DNA of 11,703 nucleotides from contig CALKYI010000156.1 of NCBI GenBank assembly GCA_938003665.1, positions 1 to 11,703 of the forward strand, written 5' to 3'. The notes beneath the pieces are model-generated. The model was given only the letters and a program-made list of their open reading frames with translations, was not told the DNA's origin and did no database searches. This document shows positions 1 through 6,787 of this stretch, piece by piece (position 1 is the first letter of the stretch; every line of letters begins with the position of its first letter). The translations under genes and the position numbers were made by a program. This DNA comes from an uncultured Flavobacteriales bacterium. Its GTDB lineage: Bacteria; Bacteroidota; Bacteroidia; Flavobacteriales_D; Sanyastnellaceae.

Positions 1-284
1 GCACTGGTGGCGCATGCCCGGAATCGGACCGCACCCTGCACGTCCATCAGCAGCTTGAACGCCTTCATCACCTGCCCAAGGTCCTCCATGGCCGCTTCGG
101 ATAGCTGACCGGAATTGAACACCTTCGCCCCCAAACGAAGTGGCACCCGGTAGTAAGCGACCACTTCTTCTTGCGCGACCTTTTCCGCCGACCAATCCAG
201 CTCCTTGATGAGCAATCGGACGGCGTTGGAACCGACGTCAATAGCGGCGTAACGCTTCCTGTGGGATGACTTCGAATCGACCAT
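1..284 (-). CDS. ppx: Ppx/GppA family phosphatase, N-terminal fragment (exopolyphosphatase-like)
   Basis: Only the first 94 residues are present, because the gene runs off the left edge. The protein opens with a short basic lead and then AAIDVGSNAVRLLI (about residues 13-26). This is the first phosphate-binding loop of the ASKHA-fold Ppx/GppA family. A second family motif, RACATSA, lies at the cut end and matches the usual ATSA segment. Family members remove terminal phosphate from polyphosphate (Ppx) or hydrolyse pppGpp (GppA); the fragment cannot separate these roles. Position favours polyphosphate: the ATG sits 2 bases after the stop of ppk1, so synthesis and breakdown enzymes are probably co-transcribed and coupled. 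The ATG at 284 is the natural start because it gives the normal distance to the first motif. The family call is secure and the exact substrate is inferred. Confidence 0.88.
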   Translation of the reverse strand, partial: MVDSKSSHRKRYAAIDVGSNAVRLLIKELDWSAEKVAQEEVVAYYRVPLRLGAKVFNSGQLSEAAMEDLGQVMKAFKLLMDVQGAVRFRACATS

Positions 285-286
285 GT

Positions 287-2359
287 TCACGTGTCGTTCT
301 GGTTCAAGTACCGTTCGTACAGCGCCTGTTGGCAGTCGAGCTTGACGCGCTTGGAGCGACCGGCGACGAATTTATTTCGGAGTTGAACGTCCAATTTACG
401 GGCGCGTACGTTGTCCTTCAACTGCAATTCCAACATGGCGCCAACCTGGGCCTGCAATTGCGGGTCGCGAATGGGGACACTCACTTCTACACGGCGATCG
501 AGGTTGCGGCCCATCCAATCCGCAGAACTGAGGAAGTAAAGCGGATCGCCATCGTTGGCAAAGTAGAGCACGCGGCCATGTTCGAGGTCGCGGCCAACGA
601 TGCTGCGCGCGCGGATGTTTTCACTCAATCCTTCCACCCCGGGCTTCAGCGAGCAGATGCCGCGGACTATCAAATCGACCTTTACCCCCGCTTGGCTGGC
701 CCCATAGAGCAATTCTATCATGGCCGCATCCACGAGGTTGTTGAGCTTCAGGATGATTCGGCCTTTTCGTCCGGCTTTGACGTGCTCGATTTCCTGCCGA
801 ACCAGTTGCGCAAAGCGCGTGCGCGTCGTGTACGGGCTCACAACCAAATGCTTGAACCGAGGACGCTCGTAGTTGTGGGCGAAAAAACTGAAGAGGTCCG
901 CCACTTCCTGGGTGATGCCCGCGTCGGAAGTGAGGTATCCGAAGTCGCAGAACACCTTGGCCCGTTGCTCGTGGAAGTTGCCGGTGCCGATGTACGCCAC
1001 ACGGTTGGTGGTGACACCTTGACGGCGGGTGATCAAAAACAGCTTGGAATGCACCTTCAAGCCTGTAACCCCAAATCCCACCTGAATGCCGGCTTCCTGC
1101 AGGACGTTCGACACGCGGATGTTGTTCTTCTCGTCAAACCGCGCATACAATTCAATGACTGCCACGACCTTCTTGCCGTTGTGTGCTGCGTTGACGAGGG
1201 CATTGATGATACGCGAATTGTAGGCAACACGGTAGAGGTTAATGTGAATAGATTCGACCGCCGGGTCGATCGCTGCTTCGCACATCAAATCCACCACATG
1301 CCCGAAATCATGGTAGGGGTAATTCAGCAGAATGTCCTTACGCAGCACCTGTTGAATCAGGCTGCTCTTACTTTTTAATAGGGGATGCTGAATGCGCTTT
1401 CTGCGCTGGAAAACGGCATCCTCCCGTCCGAAATCAGGAAAGCTGATGAGGTCCTTGCGGTTGTGGTAGCGGCTGCCGGCAATGATGTTGTCGGAAGCTC
1501 CCAATTCCAATTTGCGTTTGACCACTTCCAACATGGCTTCCGGCATAGCACGGTCGTGAATCACACGCACGAAATCTCCCTTTTTGCGAGCAGCAATGCC
1601 AGCGGACATCTTGTCCATCAACGAGGTTGCCAAGTCATCGTCCATGTCGATTTCCGCATCACGTGTCACCTTGATGGTGTGTGCCACCACCTCCACTGGT
1701 CGGAACAAGCTGAACACGCGGCCGAGTTCATTCCGAATAATGTCGTCGATGAACGTGACGTTGTGCCCATCCTCTGCCGAGGGCAAAATGACAAACCGCG
1801 GCAAATGTTGCGGAAGCTGAATCAAGGCATACTGGGTCTCCAGTCCGCGCGAACCGTCCACTGTCAAAGCGACGACGAAGTAAACAACCCCGTCCTTCAA
1901 ATCCGGGAAGGGCCGCTCCTCGCTGATCATGATGGGTACCAAGTGCGCGCGGATGCGTTGCTTGAAGTAGTTCGTGGCAAACTCCCGTTGCGCATCGGAG
2001 TACTCCTCCTCGTTTAAGATGCGGATCTTGGCTTCGCGCATCGCATCCAACACAGTCCCGTAGGTTTCGTTGTATTGGCTTTGCAACTCCAAGACGCGCT
2101 GGCCCACTTGGCTCAATGTTTCACGTACACCAAAGCCCAGCGTGGTGGTTGACTTTTCATCGACCAACAAGGCGCGCTGTAGGTTCGCCACCCGAACGCG
2201 GAAAAACTCGTCCATGTTGTTCGAGAAAATGCCCAAGAAACGCACGCGTTCCACCAAGGGATTGTCGTCCCGTTCGGCTTCTTGCAAGACACGGTGGTTG
2301 AACGCAAGCCAACTCAATTCGCGGTTGATGTAGCGGATTTCAGGAGCTGCAGCGTTCAT
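287..2359 (-). CDS. ppk1: Polyphosphate kinase 1 (PPK1)
   Basis: This enzyme reversibly transfers the gamma phosphate of ATP to a growing inorganic polyphosphate chain; PPK1 is usually membrane-associated and tetrameric. The product is 690 residues, matching E. coli PPK (688). The N-terminal domain begins INRELSWLAFNHRVLQEA (residues 11-28), the standard PPK1 opening. The PLD-like catalytic half carries NLYRVAYNS (374-382) and ELYARFDEKNN (403-413), with the Mg/phosphate-contacting arginines R377 and R407. The phospho-accepting histidine is H437 in KVHSKLFL. The second active-site histidine is H594 in LEHGRVLYF, followed by SSADWMGRNLDRRVEV (611-626). These match E. coli H435 and H592 within two residues. 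The start at 2359 is preferred over an in-frame upstream codon at 2413, because the extra 18 residues overlap the previous gene's end and look unlike PPK. It lies 29 bases after the 141-residue gene and 2 bases before ppx. No defect is seen. Confidence 0.98.
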   Translation of the reverse strand: MNAAAPEIRYINRELSWLAFNHRVLQEAERDDNPLVERVRFLGIFSNNMDEFFRVRVANLQRALLVDEKSTTTLGFGVRETLSQVGQRVLELQSQYNETYGTVLDAMREAKIRILNEEEYSDAQREFATNYFKQRIRAHLVPIMISEERPFPDLKDGVVYFVVALTVDGSRGLETQYALIQLPQHLPRFVILPSAEDGHNVTFIDDIIRNELGRVFSLFRPVEVVAHTIKVTRDAEIDMDDDLATSLMDKMSAGIAARKKGDFVRVIHDRAMPEAMLEVVKRKLELGASDNIIAGSRYHNRKDLISFPDFGREDAVFQRRKRIQHPLLKSKSSLIQQVLRKDILLNYPYHDFGHVVDLMCEAAIDPAVESIHINLYRVAYNSRIINALVNAAHNGKKVVAVIELYARFDEKNNIRVSNVLQEAGIQVGFGVTGLKVHSKLFLITRRQGVTTNRVAYIGTGNFHEQRAKVFCDFGYLTSDAGITQEVADLFSFFAHNYERPRFKHLVVSPYTTRTRFAQLVRQEIEHVKAGRKGRIILKLNNLVDAAMIELLYGASQAGVKVDLIVRGICSLKPGVEGLSENIRARSIVGRDLEHGRVLYFANDGDPLYFLSSADWMGRNLDRRVEVSVPIRDPQLQAQVGAMLELQLKDNVRARKLDVQLRNKFVAGRSKRVKLDCQQALYERYLNQNDT

Positions 2360-2388
2360 GCAACGAAGGTAAACGCTGCACGTGGAAT

Positions 2389-2814
2389 TCACTGCGCCGC
2401 GCGCGCAAACCACGCTCGGAAGTTTGCTACAGCCGACGCAGAGCCTTGCATGTGCAACTGAACGGTTTCAGCCCCGCGTTGGAATTGCACGACCACCGCC
2501 CCTTCCTGCGAACACACCAATTGCTCATTCCAACGCATGGGGATGGCGTAGACCTCCAATCTGACTTTGGTGTAGGCAATCAATCCCGCTGACGTCCGCG
2601 AAAAATTGATGGCAGTGCGTTCGGACAGGTCCTCCCTCAATTCTTGCAACTCCTTGATCCCCTCCACGCGGACCAGGTCCAATTTGGGGGAGCCAACGGG
2701 CAATCCTGCGAAGGTTTCACGCACGCCACGCCACCATGGCAACCGCCCACCGCTCGCTTCGTAGACCGCCTTCCAGCGATTCGGGTCGTTGTACGTGACG
2801 TTCCAGTACATCAT
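2389..2814 (-). CDS. Uncharacterised 141-residue protein coupled to CRY-DASH
   Basis: I do not recognise this family. The product is small, soluble-looking and mixed alpha/beta, with no signal peptide, membrane segment or cysteine cluster. It starts MMYWNVTYND and is rich in tryptophan and aromatic residues near the N-terminus (WKAVYEASGG, LPWWRGVRET). The centre has a charged helical stretch, IKELQELREDL. The C-terminal half alternates hydrophobic and polar residues like a beta-sheet (AYTKVRLEVYAIPMRW, GAVVVQFQRGAETVQLHM) and ends in an Ala-rich helix. The ATG at 2814 overlaps the CRY-DASH stop as ATGA, which supports both the start and translational coupling; a second ATG follows at 2811. 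A longer open frame extends upstream, but only inside the CRY-DASH gene and in low-quality sequence. Coding reality is supported by the overlap, the tight spacing to ppk1 (29 bases) and the protein-like composition. Function is unknown; a role with the photolyases is only a guess from position. Confidence 0.8.
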   Translation of the reverse strand: MMYWNVTYNDPNRWKAVYEASGGRLPWWRGVRETFAGLPVGSPKLDLVRVEGIKELQELREDLSERTAINFSRTSAGLIAYTKVRLEVYAIPMRWNEQLVCSQEGAVVVQFQRGAETVQLHMQGSASAVANFRAWFARAAQ

Positions 2815-4112
2815 AACACAGCGTCTGGATCGCACGGAAATTTCGCACCAAGTCGGTTCCAATGGCGCTGGAACACCCCGTCTGGATCGTACCGTTCGGC
2901 TTGCCAATCCACATCGAATTTGCGTTGCGGACGGGGATCGTTCCCGATGCCGGCTACGTAGAGCCAATTGCCGGTGTTGCTGCACGGATCAAAATCAATC
3001 AACCAACGTTCAAACCACGCAGCGCATTCACGCCAGTCCAACCCCATGTCATGGATGGCGTAGGAGGCGACGTTTTGCCGGCCGCGGTTGGACATGAAGC
3101 CCGTTAGGCGCAATTCGTGCATGTTGGCGTTGACGTAGGCACTCTTCGTGTTGCCGGTGCACCAATCCTTCCACTGCAACGGGTGGTGGGTGACCGGATT
3201 GCGCGGAGCGTCCTTCAGACCGGTTTCATGCCAGATGCGGTCGCCATGCTGCATCGCAATGAACCGGAAGTAGTCGCGCCACAGCAACTCAAAAATCAAC
3301 CAGTACGTGCTCTCGTTGCTCTCCACCTCGTCCTCATAATCCAACACCGCGTGGTATACCGTACGCGGACTCAGGCATCCCCAGGCCAACCACGGACTGA
3401 ATTTGCTCGAGTAATCCCAGCCCATCATGCCGTTACGGGTCTTCTTGTATTCACTGAGCGCGCGTGTTCCCCAGAAATAATGCCGCAAGCGTTTCATGCC
3501 GGCTTCTGCGCCGCCATCAAAGTGCATCGTGGTCTTGGGCAAGCCACCCATCCGTTCCGGAACGTCGAGATCCAGCGGCTCGTCGGGCAATTCGCTCGGC
3601 GGCGGTGGGATCGCTGGAACGGGTTGGAGGTCCCGGACAACCAGTCCGCCTTTTTCCACCTTTTTGCGAAAGCGCGTGAAAATTTCAGGCAAATCCTCCA
3701 CGTCGAACGGCAAGTCGTCAGGATGCACCAAGGTGGCGCCTTCAAAGGTGTAATGGGGCAGCGCATTGGCCACCTTCTGCGCGGCAATCTGCTCCTCGTG
3801 CGTGTGGCAGCGCTGCGAATACACCGCCTGGCAGCTCCATTGCCGTGCGGCTTCCACCACGGCTTCGTCCTCATCGCCGTGAAGCACCACCAGCTGGTTG
3901 CCTTGCTCGCGCAGGGCGCCATCCAAGGCCATCACGCTCTCTACCATGAAACGGCAGCGGTGTTCGCCCATGCGCTCGGGGCTCCGGCTCCATTGATCCG
4001 ATGCTGGAAGTACAAAGGCAAAAACCGCCTCGTCCGCGTCTGCACAGAGCGCCGTCAAGGCAGGATTGTCTTCCAGCCGCAAGTCTTCTCGAAACCAATA
4101 CAGTGCTCGCAT
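2811..4112 (-). CDS. DASH-type cryptochrome (FAD photolyase family)
   Basis: This is a blue-light FAD protein of the cryptochrome/photolyase family; DASH members repair cyclobutane dimers, best in single-stranded or looped DNA. It has 433 residues. The N-terminal Rossmann-like antenna domain begins ALYWFREDLRLEDNPAL (residues 3-19). The C-terminal FAD domain carries the DASH signatures: YKKTRNGMMGWDYSSKFSPW (222-241), ELLWRDYFRF (275-284), LTGFMSNRGRQNVAS (336-350), GLDWRECAAWFE (357-368) and CSNTGNWLYVAGIGNDPR (377-394). W360 and W383 sit where the inner two tryptophans of the electron-transfer chain are expected. The third, outer position looks like a valine (V307) by hand alignment. The C-terminal tail after RKF (397-399) is short and does not resemble the usual DASH tail. 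The ATG at 4112 shares its A with the upstream stop (TGATG); a GTG at 4115 is a possible alternative. It is the third gene of a coupled set: DUF2256, FeS photolyase, this gene, then the unknown 141-residue gene. Confidence 0.95.
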   Translation of the reverse strand: MRALYWFREDLRLEDNPALTALCADADEAVFAFVLPASDQWSRSPERMGEHRCRFMVESVMALDGALREQGNQLVVLHGDEDEAVVEAARQWSCQAVYSQRCHTHEEQIAAQKVANALPHYTFEGATLVHPDDLPFDVEDLPEIFTRFRKKVEKGGLVVRDLQPVPAIPPPPSELPDEPLDLDVPERMGGLPKTTMHFDGGAEAGMKRLRHYFWGTRALSEYKKTRNGMMGWDYSSKFSPWLAWGCLSPRTVYHAVLDYEDEVESNESTYWLIFELLWRDYFRFIAMQHGDRIWHETGLKDAPRNPVTHHPLQWKDWCTGNTKSAYVNANMHELRLTGFMSNRGRQNVASYAIHDMGLDWRECAAWFERWLIDFDPCSNTGNWLYVAGIGNDPRPQRKFDVDWQAERYDPDGVFQRHWNRLGAKFPCDPDAVL

Positions 4113-5704
4113 CACAATTCTTCAATTCGGTTCAAATTCATTTCGGCGGTTTCCAGCAGTGCGTGCTGCTTTTCTGGCGCCATCTTGTCCCACGTGCGAT
4201 AGGCCATACCAATGCGCGGATTGCGTTCGAGCTTGGCGCGGTTGCGCACGTGGAAATGCCAGTAAAGCCCATTGAACGGGCAGGCCTCCTCGCCAGTCTT
4301 GGCATCGGCTTTGTAATGGCAGCCTTTGCAGTACGGCCCCATCTTCTTGATGTACTGGGCGCTACTCACGTACGGCTTGGAGCCCACGATGCCGCCGTCG
4401 GCAAACTGGCTCATGCCCCGGGTATTCGTGATTTCCACCCATTCGAGCGCATCGATGTACACCCCGAGGTACCAGCCATCGACCTCGTCGGGATCGATGC
4501 CAGCCAGCAAAGCGAAGTTGCCGGTGACCATCAGGCGTTGAATGTGGTGCGCATACGCATGCTCCATGGTTTGTCTGACCGCGTGCGAGAGGCACGCCAT
4601 CTTCGTCTCTCCTGTCCAGAACCAATTCGGCAATGGCCGGGTGTGCTCGAAGAAATTGAGCTCGGCGTATTCAGGCATGTGCGCCCAATAGACGCCGCGC
4701 ATGTACTCCCGCCATCCGAGGATCTGCCGAATGAATCCTTCCGCTTGAGAGATACTGACACGATCGGGATCGGCGCGCCAAGCCTGTTCCACTGCCCGGT
4801 TCACCTCATCGGGACTGAGCAGTTTGGTGTTCATGGCAAAACTCAGGCGGCTGTGGTACACGCTCCAGCTGTCGGGCGTCAGGGCATCTTGGTAATCCCC
4901 AAAATGCGGCAACAACACGTCGACGAAATAATCGAGTAAGTTCAATCCTTCCTCTCGTGTCAACGGCCAACCCCAAGAGGCCGTATCCAGCTGACCGGTC
5001 GTTTGAACGCCAGCGGCCGCGAGCATCGCTTGGAGTGCGGCTACATCTCGGTGGTACAATTTGGGCGGCGGAATCACGTGGTCCTTGGGCAGCTTCTGGC
5101 GGTTATTAGCATCGAAATTCCATTGCCCGCCTTCCGGTTCTCCGAGGGCATCCATCAGCACATTGTGCTTGGCCCGCATCGCCCGGTAAAAATTTTCCAG
5201 CCGGTACGTCTTCTTGCCTTTGAAGAAATCGGCCAATTCCGTTCGGTCGGTGTAGAAATGCTCTGTGTCGGCGCATTCCGTTTCCATGCCCCTCGCTTCA
5301 CATTCCGCAGCCAGCGCCTGCAGGGCTTCGTCCAAGCGGTACTCATCCGGCTGTTGCCAGCAAAACCGGCGGGCGCCCACCTGCTCGACGAGGCGGTGCA
5401 CGTTGGCGGGGAAAGATTGCTCATTTTCCGCTGCATCCAATGCGATGTAATGAACGCGATGTCCCAGCGTTTGCAGGCGTTGGGCGAACAGCCGCATGGC
5501 GCCAAAAAAGGCCACGACCTTTTGGATGTGGTGCCGAGCATAATCTGTTTCCGTGCGGATTTCCATCATCACGAACAACCGCGTTGGTACGGGGCCGCCG
5601 GCAATCCAGCTGTGGTGCTCGTTCAATTGATCACCGCAGATCAATGCGACTTCCTCGGCGGGCTGGGCATCCCGGCACGCGGCGATGGTTTCGTTCCAAT
5701 TCAT
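4112..5704 (-). CDS. phrB: Iron-sulfur bacterial cryptochrome / (6-4) photolyase (FeS-BCP, PhrB-like)
   Basis: This belongs to the deoxyribodipyrimidine photolyase-related family (COG3046, FeS-BCP). Characterised members (Agrobacterium PhrB, Rhodobacter CryB) bind FAD, a lumazine antenna (DMRL) and a [4Fe-4S] cluster; PhrB repairs (6-4) photoproducts. The product is 530 residues. The N-terminal antenna domain shows LICGDQLNEHHSW (21-33). The FAD domain shows WSVYHSRLSFAMNTKLLSP (280-298) and GFIRQILGWREYMRGVYW (323-340). It also has active-site-region histidines in YAHHIQRLM (384-392), followed by NTRGMSQFADGG (427-438). The four cluster cysteines are C371, C459, C462 and C475. Their spacing equals that of PhrB C350/C438/C441/C454 as I remember it, a constant offset of 21, so the cluster should be intact. 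The start at 5704 forms an ATGA overlap with the preceding DUF2256 gene; an upstream GTG at 5725 is less likely. The stop overlaps the CRY-DASH start. The lesion specificity, (6-4) or other, is inferred from the family. Confidence 0.95.
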   Translation of the reverse strand: MNWNETIAACRDAQPAEEVALICGDQLNEHHSWIAGGPVPTRLFVMMEIRTETDYARHHIQKVVAFFGAMRLFAQRLQTLGHRVHYIALDAAENEQSFPANVHRLVEQVGARRFCWQQPDEYRLDEALQALAAECEARGMETECADTEHFYTDRTELADFFKGKKTYRLENFYRAMRAKHNVLMDALGEPEGGQWNFDANNRQKLPKDHVIPPPKLYHRDVAALQAMLAAAGVQTTGQLDTASWGWPLTREEGLNLLDYFVDVLLPHFGDYQDALTPDSWSVYHSRLSFAMNTKLLSPDEVNRAVEQAWRADPDRVSISQAEGFIRQILGWREYMRGVYWAHMPEYAELNFFEHTRPLPNWFWTGETKMACLSHAVRQTMEHAYAHHIQRLMVTGNFALLAGIDPDEVDGWYLGVYIDALEWVEITNTRGMSQFADGGIVGSKPYVSSAQYIKKMGPYCKGCHYKADAKTGEEACPFNGLYWHFHVRNRAKLERNPRIGMAYRTWDKMAPEKQHALLETAEMNLNRIEEL

Positions 5705-5838
5705 GACGCCTTGGTTTTTCTGCACCGTTCGGAGCAGTATTTCACCTCATCCCAGCAGCGCTCCCATTTCTTGCGCCAAGAGAACGGCCGTTGGCAAACA
5801 ACGCAAGTCTTATCCGGGGGAAAATGGCTTCGGCGCAT
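5701..5838 (-). CDS. DUF2256 family small zinc-ribbon-like protein (45 residues)
   Basis: This short gene is easily overlooked but is clearly real. The product is 45 residues, starts MRRSHFPPDKTCVVCQRPF and continues SWRKKWERCWDEVKYCSERC (residues 20-39), ending RKTKAS. CxxC at 12-15 and CxxxC at 35-39 form a compact metal-binding pattern, with an extra C28 and three tryptophans (W21, W25, W29). This is the pattern I know as DUF2256, a family repeatedly seen next to FeS-type photolyase genes; its function is not established. The ATG at 5838 is the only start: an in-frame stop lies 18 bases upstream. Its stop overlaps the photolyase ATG as ATGA, so the two are probably co-translated. A perfect GC-rich hairpin sits one base before the start codon. 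A role in metal handling, cluster insertion or DNA/protein contact for the photolyase is speculation from position. Confidence 0.93.
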   Translation of the reverse strand: MRRSHFPPDKTCVVCQRPFSWRKKWERCWDEVKYCSERCRKTKAS

Positions 5839-5839
5839 G

Positions 5840-5852
5840 GGGGTATAACCCC
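5840..5852 (-). promoter_or_regulatory. Perfect GC-rich inverted repeat abutting the DUF2256 start
   Basis: On the minus strand GGGGT-TAT-ACCCC forms a perfect 5-base-pair stem with a 3-base loop, ending one base before the ATG at 5838. In RNA it would occupy the ribosome-binding position; in DNA it is a 13-base dyad. No T-run follows directly, so it is not an intrinsic terminator. It could hinder translation initiation, act as a protein site, or be chance. Confidence 0.4.
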
Positions 5853-5875
5853 GTCACCAACGAGATGTTTTCACC

Positions 5876-6763
5876 TCAACCCTTCTGCAGGGCTTTCAAC
5901 TCCGACCAGCGCATCGGCACCGGTTTGGCGGTCACTGCATCCGGAACATCAAGGTCCTGCAGGAAGCGCAACACCAGGTCGTTGAAGACCTCGGGGGCCT
6001 CGATGCTGCAAACGTGGCCGCAGTTCTCAATCACGGCGAGGCGCATGTTTTTTTGAATCTCCGTGAAGCGCTTGGCCGAACGGAAGAAAATGTGGTCCTG
6101 GCTGCCCATCACCACCAATCCTTTCTTCATCACCGGGCGGTTCACGTAATCGCGGATCAAGTGGAAGAACGGCTTGTACAACTCAATCCACTTCATGTAT
6201 TCACGGGTGGTCAAGCGGCGGCTTTGGCGGCGGAAAATGTACCGGCTCAGGCGGTGATTGCGACGGGGCAATACAATGAAGCTGAACAGCCAATACAGCG
6301 CGCGGTACGGCAAGATGTACGAAAGGAATTTGCCCGAATGCACAAACCAGTGCATGGCCTTGCTGCCATCAAAAATCGCACCCGCCATAATCATGCGATC
6401 CACCAACTCAGGCCGCTCGATGTCGATTTTTTGCAGGATGACGCTGCCGATGCTCAAGCTCATGAAATGCGCCTTCTCAATGCCGAGGTGATCCGTCAGC
6501 ACAAGGATGTCTTTGGCAACGATGTCAAAATCATACGCCGGGAACTCGGGCAGGATGTCCTTGCTGTAGCCGTGGTCCCGGAGGTCGATGAGCAGCAAGC
6601 GAAAATGCGGTGCAAACGCATCAATCTGGAATTTCCACGTGCGGATGCTGCCGCCTGCCCCATGCACAAAGACCAACCACGGCGCATCGGGATTCTCCGC
6701 GATGACTTCATGGTGCAACAGCGTGTGGCCGTTGACGTCTTGCTTGGGTTTGATTTCAGGCAT
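5876..6763 (-). CDS. Alpha/beta hydrolase fold protein
   Basis: This 295-residue cytoplasmic protein has the alpha/beta hydrolase layout. The oxyanion-hole motif is LVFVHGAGGSIRTW (30-43). It is followed by LLLIDLRDHGYSKD (56-69), a standard strand-turn of the fold. The nucleophile elbow is HFMSLSIGSVIL (99-110) with Ser104. The acid is probably D223 in GSQDHIFF and the base H250 in ENCGHVCSIEAP. The elbow reads S-L-S-I-G rather than the common G-x-S-x-G. The cap region (about 135-205) is unusually rich in aromatic and basic residues (RRNHRLSRYIFRRQSRR, 167-183), which may suit membrane lipids or an anionic ligand. The ATG at 6763 is chosen over a TTG at 6772. It follows the flavin-reductase-like gene by 24 bases and precedes DUF2256 by 37. 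The substrate is unknown: esterase, lipase-like or haloperoxidase-like activities all fit. The link to the light genes is only positional. Confidence 0.9.
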   Translation of the reverse strand: MPEIKPKQDVNGHTLLHHEVIAENPDAPWLVFVHGAGGSIRTWKFQIDAFAPHFRLLLIDLRDHGYSKDILPEFPAYDFDIVAKDILVLTDHLGIEKAHFMSLSIGSVILQKIDIERPELVDRMIMAGAIFDGSKAMHWFVHSGKFLSYILPYRALYWLFSFIVLPRRNHRLSRYIFRRQSRRLTTREYMKWIELYKPFFHLIRDYVNRPVMKKGLVVMGSQDHIFFRSAKRFTEIQKNMRLAVIENCGHVCSIEAPEVFNDLVLRFLQDLDVPDAVTAKPVPMRWSELKALQKG

Positions 6764-6787
6764 ACAGGGCAAATTTCGGCGAAAATC

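Noticed and set aside
266..1378. Long plus-strand open frame opposite ppk1 (also 1385-2017)
   Set aside because: It is antisense to a perfectly conserved PPK1, its product resembles no protein, and high GC makes long antisense frames common. The same holds for 3117-4202, 4001-4939, 5003-5848, 6014-6823, 6866-7507 and the frames opposite valS.
2389..2985. 198-residue version of the unknown protein starting inside CRY-DASH
   Set aside because: The extra 57 residues are Arg/Ser-rich shadow sequence of the CRY-DASH gene. The ATGA overlap at 2814 is the natural start.
5705..5725. GTG start at 5725 for the FeS photolyase
   Set aside because: The ATG at 5704 overlaps the DUF2256 stop as ATGA and gives the expected N-terminus. 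The extension would overlap DUF2256 by 25 bases.
5839..5852. Intrinsic terminator between the hydrolase and DUF2256 genes
   Set aside because: The stem is only 5 base pairs and no T-run follows it; the next bases are the start of a coding frame.
5869..5878. Repeated TGAGGTGAAA at the hydrolase end and within the DUF2256 gene
   Set aside because: Only a 10-base match, and one copy is explained by coding for Glu-Val-Lys in a conserved motif; probably chance.
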